DNA of 64,000 nucleotides from Bradyrhizobium viridifuturi (GCF_001238275.1 NZ_LGTB01000027.1:1-64000), one strand, 5' to 3'. Counted from the first letter of the stretch, positions 18,034 to 26,719 are shown. Notes: generated by a model from the sequence alone, not told the origin. Translations and numbers: made by a program.

Positions 18034-18483
18034 TCAGCCGACGACCTCGTCGACGGTTGCCGCATCGTTGTCGGTTGCGAAACCGTACCGCGCATCGAAG
18101 CCCAGCACGGAACAGCCGACCAGGCTCGCGGCGACGGCCGGCGTCACCGACACCTGGAAAAAGCCGAAGCCGTTATTGATGTCGAGGTCCTCCTGCTTGA
18201 GGTTGACCAGGACCTGCTTGTTATCGTCGGCGCCGGCTTTCGTCAGCTGTGTGATCGCCTTGCCGACGATGTCCTTTGCGCCGGCGCCCGCGACCGAGGT
18301 CGCCTGCTGGATCTTGGCGTCGACGGTCGCCGCGGCGCCGAGCGCGCCGACCGAGATGACGGCCATATAGTTGTGGAACTTGCCGGCATCGATCCAGCCC
18401 GTGGTCACCACGGCGGCAGCCGATTGCGGGTTGATCGAGTCGACGACGCTGACGCGCTGCGACGGTTTAAGGTTGGTGTGCAT
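18034..18483 (-). CDS. Hypothetical head protein, possibly capsid decoration
   Basis: A 149-aa protein. The ATG at 18483 has GAGGG 6 nt before it and is preferred over the ATG at 18495. It is Ala/Val-rich (TTGWIDAGKFHNYMAVISVGALGAAATVDAKIQQAT...), probably beta-rich, and follows the major capsid gene, where many siphophages encode decoration or cement proteins. The name is inferred from position only. Confidence 0.6.
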   Translation of the reverse strand: MHTNLKPSQRVSVVDSINPQSAAAVVTTGWIDAGKFHNYMAVISVGALGAAATVDAKIQQATSVAGAGAKDIVGKAITQLTKAGADDNKQVLVNLKQEDLDINNGFGFFQVSVTPAVAASLVGCSVLGFDARYGFATDNDAATVDEVVG

Positions 18484-18526
18484 TTGTACCCTCATGGTTT
18501 CGGGAAACAGGAAACGGGCCGTTACT

Positions 18527-18552
18527 CGCGCCGGCCAGGTCAGGCCGGCGCG
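18527..18552 (-). terminator. Hairpin after the major capsid gene
   Basis: A 10-bp perfect GC stem (CGCGCCGGCC 18527-18536, GGCCGGCGCG 18543-18552) with loop AGGTCA. There is no T-run on the minus strand, so it is more likely an mRNA-stabilising or attenuating hairpin than a full terminator. Confidence 0.4.
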
Positions 18553-18581
18553 CCGTTATCGTCTGACGAGCTCGAGCTCGA

Positions 18582-19895
18582 TCAGCGCGCCTCGAGCGCG
18601 ACGAAATGGGATTTGGTATTCGGCCCCTTGGCCGGCGCGACCGGCGCCGACAGATAAGGCTGTCCGCCCATCCGGAAGATCCAGCGGAAGGCCGCCAGGT
18701 TGTAGTCAAAAAACAGATGGATCGAGGCGGCGAAATCGATGCCGCCGCCGGACTTGGTCGCAAGCGCATAGCCCGACAGGTCGACGCAGGTCAGGTCGCC
18801 GAGATCGCCGAGCGTCGCGCTATGCTCGTTGAAGATCAGCGGGCGGCCGAGGAAGACGCCACCGTCCGGCGCGCCGGCGAGCGGCTGATTCAGCGGCAGC
18901 CAGGCCGGCACGTTTCCGATCGTCAGCTGGCCGAGCTGCGGCAGCGTGTCGGAATTGGCAAGCCACATCGGCCGGCCGCCCATCCGCAGCAGGCGCGAAT
19001 ACATCTTGAGGACGTTGGGGACCGTGATCGTATCGGCCGCCTGCCCGCCTTCCTTTGCGACGGTCACCAGCGCCGGCGCGTTCATGAAGCCGAGCGGCTT
19101 GCCCTTGCCGTCGCCAGTCATGACCGCCTCGAACGCCTTCCAGCGGATCGCGTTGGCGGCCTGGTTGAAGATCCGGTTCTGCAGCCGCGGCGCATCGTCG
19201 AGGACCTCCTGCGAGGCCAGCACGAAGGCGTAGAGCTCATGCAGCTGGATGATCTCGCCGGTCATCGCGGCCTTGTCCGCGATCATCTGCGTGCCCTCCG
19301 AGCGCCAGCGCGCCTGGACGCCGGAGGCGCCCCAAGGCGTGGTCTCGTCCTTTGCGATCGCGATCGAGTTGCCCTGCGTCGGCTCCGGATTGCAGAAACC
19401 GAGCAGGTTCTGGTCGTCGAAAACGAGCGCCCAGATCTGTTCGCGATACTCGGTCGGCACCAGGAAGCCCTCGCCGCTGCCGCCCTGGTTCTGCTGGAAA
19501 TTGGTCGGCGCCGCGCCGAGACGCGGATCGAGGCCGCCGCCGGTCATCGCGGTCCGGACGGAAACCGCAAATTCCGCGACGCTACGGAAACCGCCGGTCC
19601 GCTCCGGGTTGATGTCGTTCACGACGGTCGCCAGCGCCGGACCGCCGAGCGCGGTCGAGGAGCCAAACAGCGCCGTGCGGCGCAGCTTCTTTTCTTCGGC
19701 TGCGATCTGCTTGTCGAGCTCGGCGACCTCTGCCTCGAGCGCGTCGACCTTGGTCTCGAGCTCGCCGACCTGCGCGGTCTCGGCGTCGGTCAGGGTTGCC
19801 TTGCCCTGCAGCGTATTGAGCTGCTCGAGCGCGGTTTTGCCGTCCTTTGCCTTATTGGCGCGGGCTTGGCGCAGCTGCTTGATGTCCACTCGCAT
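18582..19895 (-). CDS. Major capsid protein, HK97 fold, with N-terminal delta domain
   Basis: A 437-aa protein. Residues 1-75 are a coiled coil (LNTLQGKATLTDAETAQVGELETKVDALEAEVAELDKQIAAEEK), as in the delta scaffolding region removed by the prohead protease. The rest has HK97-type segments: GGSGEGFLVPTEYREQIW, EIIQLHELYAFVLASQEVLDDA, and GRPLIFNEHSATLGDLGDLTCVDLSGYAL. AGGAG lies 6 nt before the ATG at 19895. Unusually, its upstream neighbour (the protease) is 1.7 kb away because foreign DNA lies between them. Confidence 0.92.
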   Translation of the reverse strand: MRVDIKQLRQARANKAKDGKTALEQLNTLQGKATLTDAETAQVGELETKVDALEAEVAELDKQIAAEEKKLRRTALFGSSTALGGPALATVVNDINPERTGGFRSVAEFAVSVRTAMTGGGLDPRLGAAPTNFQQNQGGSGEGFLVPTEYREQIWALVFDDQNLLGFCNPEPTQGNSIAIAKDETTPWGASGVQARWRSEGTQMIADKAAMTGEIIQLHELYAFVLASQEVLDDAPRLQNRIFNQAANAIRWKAFEAVMTGDGKGKPLGFMNAPALVTVAKEGGQAADTITVPNVLKMYSRLLRMGGRPMWLANSDTLPQLGQLTIGNVPAWLPLNQPLAGAPDGGVFLGRPLIFNEHSATLGDLGDLTCVDLSGYALATKSGGGIDFAASIHLFFDYNLAAFRWIFRMGGQPYLSAPVAPAKGPNTKSHFVALEAR

Positions 19896-20031
19896 GGATC
19901 CGTGACTCCTGGTTGGTTAGGTGGTTTGCCTGGACGGGAGAAATAGCCCGCGTTCCCGCTGTCCAGGCGACGGCGCGGGTCGAGCAACTCAGGAACTAAA
20001 AAGGGAAAAAGCGGCCTTGCGGCTGCGGACA

Positions 20032-20256
20032 ATGAATCAAGGGCTGAAAATAGATCAGCCGGACAGACGTCCGGTCTTCTCTAATAAGCCGACGTTCCAA
20101 ACATCAGAGCGCCATTCCGCTAAGGGCCAGCAGGCAACATCGCGGGAGCCCGATGAGACGATGTTGGAGGCGCTAGAGGACTACGTGAAGCGCCAGAAAA
20201 AGCGTCTAGTGAAGCCGACCGAACGCTTTCGGCTGCAAACGCTAGATGAGGAATGA
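20032..20256 (+). CDS. Small charged hypothetical protein in the insert
   Basis: A 74-aa frame on the plus strand, opposed to the late operon, ending directly at a strong terminator. It is polar and basic (EDYVKRQKKRLVKPTERFRLQTLDEE). No good ribosome binding site is visible and no family is recognised, so it may not be real. It lies in the 19.9-21.6 kb insert. Confidence 0.35.
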   Translation: MNQGLKIDQPDRRPVFSNKPTFQTSERHSAKGQQATSREPDETMLEALEDYVKRQKKRLVKPTERFRLQTLDEE

Positions 20257-20257
20257 A

Positions 20258-20288
20258 AGAGGCCGCCAACTCAGGCGGCCTCTTGTTT
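20258..20288 (+). terminator. Rho-independent-like terminator
   Basis: A 10-bp perfect stem (AGAGGCCGCC 20258-20267, GGCGGCCTCT 20274-20283) with loop AACTCA, followed by TGTTT. It closes the small plus-strand frame before it. Its short upstream A-rich stretch could also slow leftward late transcription passing through. Confidence 0.7.
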
Positions 20289-20384
20289 AAGCGGCCCCAG
20301 CAACTTTGGGGGCCTGTGTAGGGGGAAGGCTTGTTGCTGGGACCATCTACCAGCCCGCTTGGCGCGTTGCGGGCCAGGTTCGCG

Positions 20385-20468
20385 CTACTGCACGTACATC
20401 GCTATGCCGAGGATAACGACCGGGCTCAGACCGAACGCTTTCAAGTATGTCATTGAGTCATTGCCCAT
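20385..20468 (-). CDS. 27-residue membrane micropeptide
   Basis: The frame starts MGNDSMTYLKAFG and continues LSPVVILGIAMYVQ, a short polar head followed by a hydrophobic helix, typical of single-pass micropeptides. AGGGG lies about 8 nt before the ATG. Such short genes are usually missed by annotation. Whether it is translated cannot be told from the sequence. Confidence 0.4.
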   Translation of the reverse strand: MGNDSMTYLKAFGLSPVVILGIAMYVQ

Positions 20469-21033
20469 GACGCAACCCCTGCGTTGAGCTGGAACCCTAC
20501 GCTCGGGGAACTCGGCCATCTAGTGTAATCTGTGCCATCGGTCAGGAAACCCCGGGCCATTCCTTACGGAGAACCACGTAGGGAACGAGTTTGCCGTCCT
20601 ATAAAAACACGTTATGCCCAAGACCCTGCATGGGGTCGGTAGTCCTACTGAGAACACCGCCCAACCAATTCAGGCCACTGCGATTTTCCAACTAGGCCAC
20701 CAGCGTCGGAAACAGGCCAGCGCCGGGCGCCTAATGAGAACGAGTGGAGAACTGCGAACGATTTACGAACTTCCGCGCCCTCGTCCGGATTGGGTCACAA
20801 GCCAACCATGGCGGCCCGCCCGATCCGGGTCGGCTCACCTCCCGAAAGCGGACGTTGGAGGGCTCTGAGCGATGGTCAGCTAAGGGCCACAAGTGGAAAT
20901 TCATCGTAACGCTCCATAAATCGCATGCTAGGCATCGGCTGCCGGGTGAAAGTCAGGTTCGTGGCGGGTTGCTGTCGTGGTCAACACGTCGCGCTAAGGT
21001 CAGGCTTTGGCAATCAATCTTCGAGACGGTCAG
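20469..21033. other. Gene-poor stretch with degenerate rhizobial intergenic repeats
   Basis: No convincing gene. Two related degenerate sequences are visible, at about 20,089-20,135 and 20,850-20,897, sharing GACGTT...GAGCG...GCTAAGGGCC. A third fragment at about 21,550-21,600 contains CGGGTCATTTGCGGACAT and GACGTCCGCTT. Such sequences are common debris between chromosomal genes in Bradyrhizobium-type genomes (from memory), which supports this block being chromosomal DNA inside the prophage. Confidence 0.4.
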
Positions 21034-21504
21034 ATGATTATCCAAAAACTTCGGCTGCAAAGGGGATGGTCTCAGGAACAATTGGCCGAAATAAGCGGCT
21101 TAAGTGTTCGGACCATTCAACGGCTGGAGCGTGGCCAATCAGCAAGCAACGAAACGCTGAAGGCATTGGGGGCCGTATTCGAGGTTGATTTTTCAACCCT
21201 GAAGGAGCCGGACATGAACCCGATGGCAATCTCCAGCGTAAGTCCAGAAGAGGCGCTGGCCTTAGCACGCGCACGCCGCATCAAAGGCTTTTACGTTCAT
21301 CTAGCGCAATTTTTAGTCGTTACCGCAATCCTCGGCGTGATCAATGCTGCTACCTATCACCATTATTGGTGGTTTCTCTGGGTTGCGTTTGGTTGGGGGA
21401 CCGGTGTTTTGGCTCACGGCCTAAGAGTGTTCGACAGAGTTCCATTCCTCAACGGTGACTGGGAACGTCGCCAGGTCGAGAAGCAGCTTGGCAGGAAGCT
21501 GTGA
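21034..21504 (+). CDS. XRE-family HTH regulator fused to a 2TM domain
   Basis: A 156-aa protein. Residues 1-60 are an XRE helix-turn-helix (QRGWSQEQLAEISGLSVRTIQRLERG). Residues about 75-150 form a 2TM domain, with ARRIKGFYVHLAQFLVVTAILGVINA, then WWFLWVAFGWGTGVLAHGL, and a C-terminal motif ending WERRQVEKQLGRKL. Such proteins are common chromosomal membrane-tethered regulators and are not normal phage head genes. It is transcribed against the late operon, between protease and capsid. The first ATG after the upstream stop region is 21007, but the HTH begins properly at 21034. Confidence 0.85.
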   Translation: MIIQKLRLQRGWSQEQLAEISGLSVRTIQRLERGQSASNETLKALGAVFEVDFSTLKEPDMNPMAISSVSPEEALALARARRIKGFYVHLAQFLVVTAILGVINAATYHHYWWFLWVAFGWGTGVLAHGLRVFDRVPFLNGDWERRQVEKQLGRKL

Positions 21505-21639
21505 GGCCTCGTTCAAAGCGGAGGAGGCTGATCGCATGCCTTAGCTTCCGCAACGGGTCATTTGCGGACATTCTCGACCGGTCAGGCGACGTCCGCTTAC
21601 CCCCAGAAGGGTAATCTTGAATGTATAAGCACGGGCGCC

Positions 21640-22509
21640 CTAATCGAACACCAGCGCCGATCGCCTGCGCGAGCTTGGCCGCGGCGAGCGCTGCTGCAGC
21701 ATGCCGCCGATGACCTGGTCGAGCGTCGCGATCCGGTCGGCCATGCCGCGCGCGACAGCCTCGCGCGCGCCGACCATGCGGCCCTGGCCGAACTCCTCGC
21801 GGACCTTGGTCTGCGTCACGCGCCGGCCGCTCGCGACAGCCTTGATAAAATCCGCGCCCGCCTCGTTTGCGCGGCCCTGCAGATAGGCTTTGGCGTCATC
21901 CGACAGCGGCGCGAACGGATGCGCCTCGTTTTTCAGCGGCGACTGTTCCGACCGGACGATCGTCATCTTGAGGCCGACCTGGTCGAGCCATCCGGAAATG
22001 TCCTGATGCATAATCATCGCGCCGATCGAGCCGACGTCGGCAGACGGCGCCATGACGAGCTCAGTGCCCTGCGAGCCGAGCCAATAGGCGGCCGAGCCCA
22101 TCAGCGTGTTTGCAACGGCGATTACCGGCTTTTTAGTCGCCGCTGCGGCGATCGCATTCGCGGCCTCGACCGTGGCCGCGACCGTGCCGCCGGGACTGTC
22201 AACGTCGAGGACGATGCCGGCGACGTCCGGGTCATCGGCCGCGCGCGTGACCTGCGACGCAATGCCGTAGAGGCTCGAGCCGAACCAGCTGCCGCGCGGC
22301 GTCAGGCCGCCGGCGACGGAGACCAGCGCGATCTTGCCGGCCGAGCTCGAGGCCTGTGCCGCGGCGGCCGCGGCCTGCGCCTGCCGCTGCTCGGCGCGCG
22401 CCAGGCAATCGGCGAGCGCCGAGACCTCGAGCGCGACAAGGGCGTCGATCGACGTGATCTGCGTAAGCACCTGGCGCAGATCCGGCGCAGCGGACTCGAT
22501 CTTAATCAT
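21640..22509 (-). CDS. S49-family prohead protease
   Basis: A 289-aa protein of the SppA/protease C type. The ATG at 22509 overlaps the portal end by 8 bases, with AGAGGA upstream. Key segments are GIVLDVDSPGGTVAATVEAANAI (oxyanion region), ANTLMGSAAYWLGSQGTELVMAPSADVGSIGAM with the nucleophile Ser in MGSAAYW, and a downstream Lys in the conserved region. It would mature the capsid by cleaving the delta domain. The last 20 residues are basic and unusual (QQRSPRPSSRRRSALVFD), close to the junction with inserted DNA. Confidence 0.88.
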   Translation of the reverse strand: MIKIESAAPDLRQVLTQITSIDALVALEVSALADCLARAEQRQAQAAAAAAQASSSAGKIALVSVAGGLTPRGSWFGSSLYGIASQVTRAADDPDVAGIVLDVDSPGGTVAATVEAANAIAAAATKKPVIAVANTLMGSAAYWLGSQGTELVMAPSADVGSIGAMIMHQDISGWLDQVGLKMTIVRSEQSPLKNEAHPFAPLSDDAKAYLQGRANEAGADFIKAVASGRRVTQTKVREEFGQGRMVGAREAVARGMADRIATLDQVIGGMLQQRSPRPSSRRRSALVFD

Positions 22510-23845
22510 TGTTGCCGTCCTCTTTTGGAGAGCTCGAGCCGCCGCCAGCGCTGGCATTGTCGTCGACGCCTTGCGCGCCGCCGGCGGAGTCCTTTGTCAG
22601 CGGGTTTTTGTAGTCATTGCCGCCGGGATCAGTCCGCGGCGACATGTTCTCAAACCGCAGGATGTCGTTGGCAGACAGCCATTCGCCCTGGCGGCCGATC
22701 AGATATGCCCGATAGCGATTCAGCAGATCGCCGCGCAATAGGCCGAAAAAATTGAACTCGAAAAACAGATCGCCGTTTTCGTTGTCGAGCAGCAGATCCC
22801 GCTCGACGCCCTGCTCGATCTCGATCGCGAGCGGCGCCACACATCCGACGACAAAATCGAGCGACTGCTGTTCGACGTTGTTATTTGTCGCGCGTTTAAG
22901 CCGCGATGCGCGATGCAGCGGATAGCTCCAAAGGCCGAAAACGGCAGTGTCGGCGGCGTCCTCGGTCTCGAGCAGCTGCGCCTCGGAATTCGTCACCTTG
23001 ATCGGGGTATATTTGACGCCGTGCGTCAAAAGCCGGTCCTTGTGCCGGTTCATTCCGGTCCCGGCTGCGCGCCAGTTGTCGAGAAACTCGTTTCGGTCGG
23101 CCTTGTCCTTGAACACGCCGGGATGCTCGAGCGTGCCGCCGGACTGGCCGTTGTTCTTAAACCAGATGTCGCCGTACTCATGAACGGCGATCGCGCGCGC
23201 GAAAACATGCTTGGCGCTATGGAAAATCGGCTCGCCGAGCAGGCCATCCTCCCGCAGTGGATTCGAGCGGATATGCCAGAGCTCATCGTCGCGATAGGTC
23301 GTCTGTTTGAGCTGCGCGCCCTGGACGATCGTCGTCGGCGGATTGAACGTGTAGTACAGCCGGCCGTCGATCCCGCGCTCGACCATCGCCAGCCGCCGCG
23401 GATGCAGCCATTCGAGGCCGCCGACGGCGTAATATTCCGACGCGCGCGGACCGCCAGGCGGCAGGATCGCGCAATAGGAATTCCGATAATAGGAGACGTT
23501 CCAGGCGAGCTCGCCGACGAGCTCGGCCGGCGTTTGGCGCGCGTTCGGGTTGGCGGCAAACATCCTGGTGACCGGATGATCCGGCAGCGCCTCTCGCGCG
23601 CCGTTCGCGCCGCGCCGATAGACCGACGCCGGCAGCGACTTCATTGCCGACGAAAGGCCGTGCCGGACAGCCTGAACCGCGCCGAGCTGGCTGACGTTGC
23701 TGTCAGTGACCTCGACGCCGGCGAGCGACATGCGCCCGCCGTAATCCGCCCAATAACGCGGATCAGACATATCGCGCGGCGCGCTGGGATCAAATGTATT
23801 GGCCACGGCGCGAAACGCCGAGCCGAGGCCGCTCAAAATTCCCAT
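22502..23845 (-). CDS. Portal protein, HK97 family
   Basis: A 447-aa protein. Diagnostic segments are VSQLGAVQAVRHGLSSAMKSLP, EYYAVGGLEWLHPRRLAMVE, DELWHIRSNPLREDGLLGEP, and FFEFNFFGLLRGDLLNRYRAY. It forms the dodecameric DNA gate at one vertex and binds the terminase. Its start overlaps the terL stop (TGATG at 23847-23843). A Gly/Asp/Asn-rich tail (DDNASAGGGSSSPKEDGNND) is usual. Confidence 0.93.
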   Translation of the reverse strand: MGILSGLGSAFRAVANTFDPSAPRDMSDPRYWADYGGRMSLAGVEVTDSNVSQLGAVQAVRHGLSSAMKSLPASVYRRGANGAREALPDHPVTRMFAANPNARQTPAELVGELAWNVSYYRNSYCAILPPGGPRASEYYAVGGLEWLHPRRLAMVERGIDGRLYYTFNPPTTIVQGAQLKQTTYRDDELWHIRSNPLREDGLLGEPIFHSAKHVFARAIAVHEYGDIWFKNNGQSGGTLEHPGVFKDKADRNEFLDNWRAAGTGMNRHKDRLLTHGVKYTPIKVTNSEAQLLETEDAADTAVFGLWSYPLHRASRLKRATNNNVEQQSLDFVVGCVAPLAIEIEQGVERDLLLDNENGDLFFEFNFFGLLRGDLLNRYRAYLIGRQGEWLSANDILRFENMSPRTDPGGNDYKNPLTKDSAGGAQGVDDNASAGGGSSSPKEDGNND

Positions 23846-25605
23846 CAGATCACCGTCAGGATATCAGCGCCGGTCACGAGCAGCCCGGCTGTTGGATTCC
23901 AGCTCATGAGGATCGCGGCCTCGAGCAGCGCGATAAACGGATCGATCTTGGCGCGGCCGGCGACCTGTTTGGTCACCATGTCCGCGTTGCCTCGCCGCTC
24001 GGTTTTGGCGTTGCCGACAACCCACGACATGAGACCTTGCCCGGCATGCCAGAACGTCGCATCGGCGAGCTTAAAATCGAGGCCATAGACCGCTGGCGCG
24101 AGCGCCGAGCCCTGCAGCAGGCGCCGCAGCATGTCGTCGGTTACGCCGACAGCGGTCAAAGCCTCGATAATCGCCGCCGCCTGGTTCGGGTCGATGCCGA
24201 CGCCGTTTTTCTGCGGCAGCAGGCCGCTGGCGACGATGCGCGCGACAAGGACGCCGAGATCCGCGATCGCGTCGGCCATATCGACGATCGTCAGCGACCC
24301 CTCGTCGACGAAATCCTGCAGTTGGGCGGCGATATCCTTCCGGCGTTCCAGGACGATCGGATCTGCCCATGCATAGGACCAGGACAACCAATGGCGCGTA
24401 CCGCGCTCGCGGCCGATTACCGCCAGGCCGAGCAGGTCGTCGCGACCGCCGGAGTCAATTCCGATCGTAACGACCTCGCAGCGCGTCAGGATCGCGTCGA
24501 GGTCGAGGCCCTGGATAACCTGCGCGTCCCAGAGATCCGCGCCGCCCCAACCCTCGTTATTGATGCCCTGGCCGATCTCGATATTGAGATGCTGCGAGGC
24601 CCAGATCCGGATCGCCTCCTCGCCCTTGTCGCGCTCGCCTTCCCAATCGGCGGCGAGCTCGGCAAGCGACGGACCGGAGCGGCCGAGGTTCGGCATGACC
24701 ATCGACCAGTTTGCCGGGTCCATCCAGCGCGGCTCGACGCCTTTTTTCCGCTCCTCGCGCGTCAGCGTCGCGATATCAGGCGGAAATTCGTACAGCAGCG
24801 GCAGCATTGGCCGGATGACCTTGCCGCGATAATTGCCGTCTCGGACGTTGCGCGCAAATTTCAGCTCAGACTTGAAGATTCCGGCCGGAACGTCGTCGCT
24901 TTGCGTTGTCGTCATGACGAGCAGGCCTTCGGGCGTCTTGTCGAGGCCGCCGCGGATCTGGCGCAGCACCTTTGCACCCTTTGCGTTAAATCCGAGCAGA
25001 TGGATCTCGTCGAGCAACACGAAAAACAGGCCCATCGCGCCGGTCAGGATGTTGACGTCGAAGGTTTTGACCTGCGCCTCGGCCTTGGTGACCAGGTCCT
25101 CGATCATCATCTCATGATCGTGCGTGCGGAAACGCCGCTTGAGATCCGGCGACTCCTCGATCATGCCGACCGCCTGGTCATATGCGCGCGTCGAGATCGC
25201 CTGCGTCGGACCTACGAACAGCGCTTTCCCGCGCGGGCGGCGGTTCATCAACATCGAGACGATCAGCAACGCGGCCGAGTTGGTCGTTTTTGACGATCCT
25301 TTCGGGACCAGCGCGAGAATGTCGCGGATATAGCGGACCTGGTTGGCCGCATCCCAGCTGCCGAACGCCGCACGAACCAACTCGCGAAACCATGGGCCAG
25401 AGGCCGTCCGCATCTTCGGCTTGCCCGGAACGTCAGGCAGCTGGATTTCGTCATAGAACGCCTGCGCGATGTCCGCCTCGCCGGCGAACAGCTGCAGATC
25501 CGGCATCAGCGAGCGGCCGTCGCGAATGCGCTCGGCCCAATCGACGCGGGACAGATCCCACGGGACGATGCTAGGCGCCGCAACGGTCTCGATCGAGCTC
25601 GGCAT
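23845..25605 (-). CDS. Terminase large subunit
   Basis: A 586-aa packaging motor. The ATPase Walker A-like motif is PKGSSKT at residues 101-107 (a variant lacking the usual GxxG), with Walker B FFVLLDE ending at Asp199-Glu200, and the coupling motif VMTTTQSDD near 230. The nuclease domain begins around TIGIDSGGRDD near 385 and has acidic residues near DMADAIADLG. It starts at ATG 25605, overlapping the terS stop. Confidence 0.93.
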   Translation of the reverse strand: MPSSIETVAAPSIVPWDLSRVDWAERIRDGRSLMPDLQLFAGEADIAQAFYDEIQLPDVPGKPKMRTASGPWFRELVRAAFGSWDAANQVRYIRDILALVPKGSSKTTNSAALLIVSMLMNRRPRGKALFVGPTQAISTRAYDQAVGMIEESPDLKRRFRTHDHEMMIEDLVTKAEAQVKTFDVNILTGAMGLFFVLLDEIHLLGFNAKGAKVLRQIRGGLDKTPEGLLVMTTTQSDDVPAGIFKSELKFARNVRDGNYRGKVIRPMLPLLYEFPPDIATLTREERKKGVEPRWMDPANWSMVMPNLGRSGPSLAELAADWEGERDKGEEAIRIWASQHLNIEIGQGINNEGWGGADLWDAQVIQGLDLDAILTRCEVVTIGIDSGGRDDLLGLAVIGRERGTRHWLSWSYAWADPIVLERRKDIAAQLQDFVDEGSLTIVDMADAIADLGVLVARIVASGLLPQKNGVGIDPNQAAAIIEALTAVGVTDDMLRRLLQGSALAPAVYGLDFKLADATFWHAGQGLMSWVVGNAKTERRGNADMVTKQVAGRAKIDPFIALLEAAILMSWNPTAGLLVTGADILTVI

Positions 25606-26096
25606 CAGTGCGAGGTCCCTTCCTGCTGGCGGCGCATCATGAGCTCGCCGAGCGGCGTACCGACGTCGGGGTTATGCGCTGCGGCGAGCGCGGCAGCTTT
25701 CTTGCCGACCTTTTCGGCCGGCGCTGGCTTGTCGGCAGCCTTCGCAGGCTTCTGCGTCTGGCCGTACAGCATGAGATCGTTGCGCTCGAGATACTTCTGG
25801 AATTCCCGGATCGCCGAGACGTTTCCGTCGTTGACGCCGTCCATCAGCTTGACCCCGACCTGTGCGACCAGGCGATCGCGCGCGACCTCGCGAAACTTGA
25901 GCTCTGAAAAATAATGCTTGCGCAGCGTCGGCTGCGTGATGAACAGCGCCGACGCGATGCGCGCGTTACTCCAACCGAGCGCGACTAACAGGCTGACGCG
26001 ATTCCGGTTTTGCTGGTTGGCGACATGCTCCGGCCGACCACGCCCGCCCCAATTGGCAGGCACAGGATCACCGAACAGGTCAAAAACTTCGGCCAT
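25605..26096 (-). CDS. Terminase small subunit
   Basis: A 163-aa protein. The ATG at 26096 is chosen because the longer frame has no start signal. Residues 25-60 (NRNRVSLLVALGWSNARIASALFITQPTLRKHYF) form a helix-turn-helix, the DNA-recognition part of small terminases. A helical oligomerisation region follows, then an Ala/Lys-rich tail. Directly upstream of terL. Confidence 0.82.
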   Translation of the reverse strand: MAEVFDLFGDPVPANWGGRGRPEHVANQQNRNRVSLLVALGWSNARIASALFITQPTLRKHYFSELKFREVARDRLVAQVGVKLMDGVNDGNVSAIREFQKYLERNDLMLYGQTQKPAKAADKPAPAEKVGKKAAALAAAHNPDVGTPLGELMMRRQQEGTSH

Positions 26097-26177
26097 GATG
26101 AAAAAAACCGTCAATGCGAGATGGGCCGGTCCGTGGAGAGGGCCTCGCGAAGGAAATGCCCACCCCCTATCCCTCAA

Positions 26178-26459
26178 TCAGTCCCAAACGCCGCGCGTGT
26201 GCAGGCTCGCCTGCTCCTCGCGCTGCTTGTTTCGATCGTGGCAAGCCTTGCAGAGCGTCTGCAGGTTGGCCTCGTCCCAGAACAGGCGCTCATCGCCACG
26301 ATGCGGGATGACATGGTCGCAGACCAGGCGAGACGTGTTCGGCTCGGCCCTGCCGCAACCCTTGCGCTGGCACGTGTATCGATCGCGCAGGAAGATGCGC
26401 AGGCGCAGCGCCTGCCAGCGCGCGAGCTTGTACCAAGCTTTCCACGACAGTTGAGGCAT
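26178..26459 (-). CDS. HNH endonuclease adjacent to terminase
   Basis: A 93-aa protein with start MPQLSWKAWYKLARWQALRL, then the HNH core DHVIPHRGDERLFWDEANLQ and CKACHDR, with CQRKGC supplying the other zinc cysteines. HNH proteins encoded next to terminase in HK97-like, cos-type phages are required for genome packaging (established for HK97 gp74). It is the first gene of the late operon. Confidence 0.88.
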   Translation of the reverse strand: MPQLSWKAWYKLARWQALRLRIFLRDRYTCQRKGCGRAEPNTSRLVCDHVIPHRGDERLFWDEANLQTLCKACHDRNKQREEQASLHTRGVWD

Positions 26460-26476
26460 AGGCAGGCTCCACAACC

Positions 26477-26491
26477 TGTGATACAATCACA
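26477..26491. promoter_or_regulatory. 15-bp palindrome in the divergent late / DUF3606 promoter region
   Basis: TGTGATACAATCACA is a perfect inverted repeat with a 5-base centre, in the 62-bp gap between the divergent HNH (late operon) and DUF3606 genes. It resembles a CRP/FNR-type site with a shortened spacer. TGATACAAT within it also looks like an extended -10 for the rightward gene. Which regulator binds it is unknown. Confidence 0.45.
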
Positions 26492-26521
26492 ATCCAACCA
26501 CAGCTAATGGGAGAGGACGGA

Positions 26522-26710
26522 ATGGCTGATGATCTCAAGAACCGAGGGCCGGCAGACCGCAAACGCATCAACGTTCATGAGGACTGGGAAGTCAGATACT
26601 GGTGCGGCAGATTCAGCTGCACGAAGGCCGAACTCCTCGACGCCGTCAAACACGCCGGCGTGATGGTCGACATGGTGGAGAACTACCTTAAGCAGAAGAA
26701 GAAACGCTAA
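26522..26710 (+). CDS. DUF3606 family protein
   Basis: A 62-aa protein with the DUF3606 pattern: RGPADRKRINVHEDWEVRYW, then F(S)CTKAELLDAVKHAG. It is carried as a rightward gene between the early and late leftward operons, like a moron. GAGAGGACG precedes the ATG at 26522. DUF3606 proteins are small, common in Rhizobiales chromosomes, and of unknown function. Confidence 0.75.
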   Translation: MADDLKNRGPADRKRINVHEDWEVRYWCGRFSCTKAELLDAVKHAGVMVDMVENYLKQKKKR

Positions 26711-26719
26711 AACGAAAAA

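Noticed and set aside
20614..21037. Plus-strand frames before the XRE-2TM gene
   Set aside because: No ribosome binding sites, unlikely composition, and they lie in repeat-like debris.
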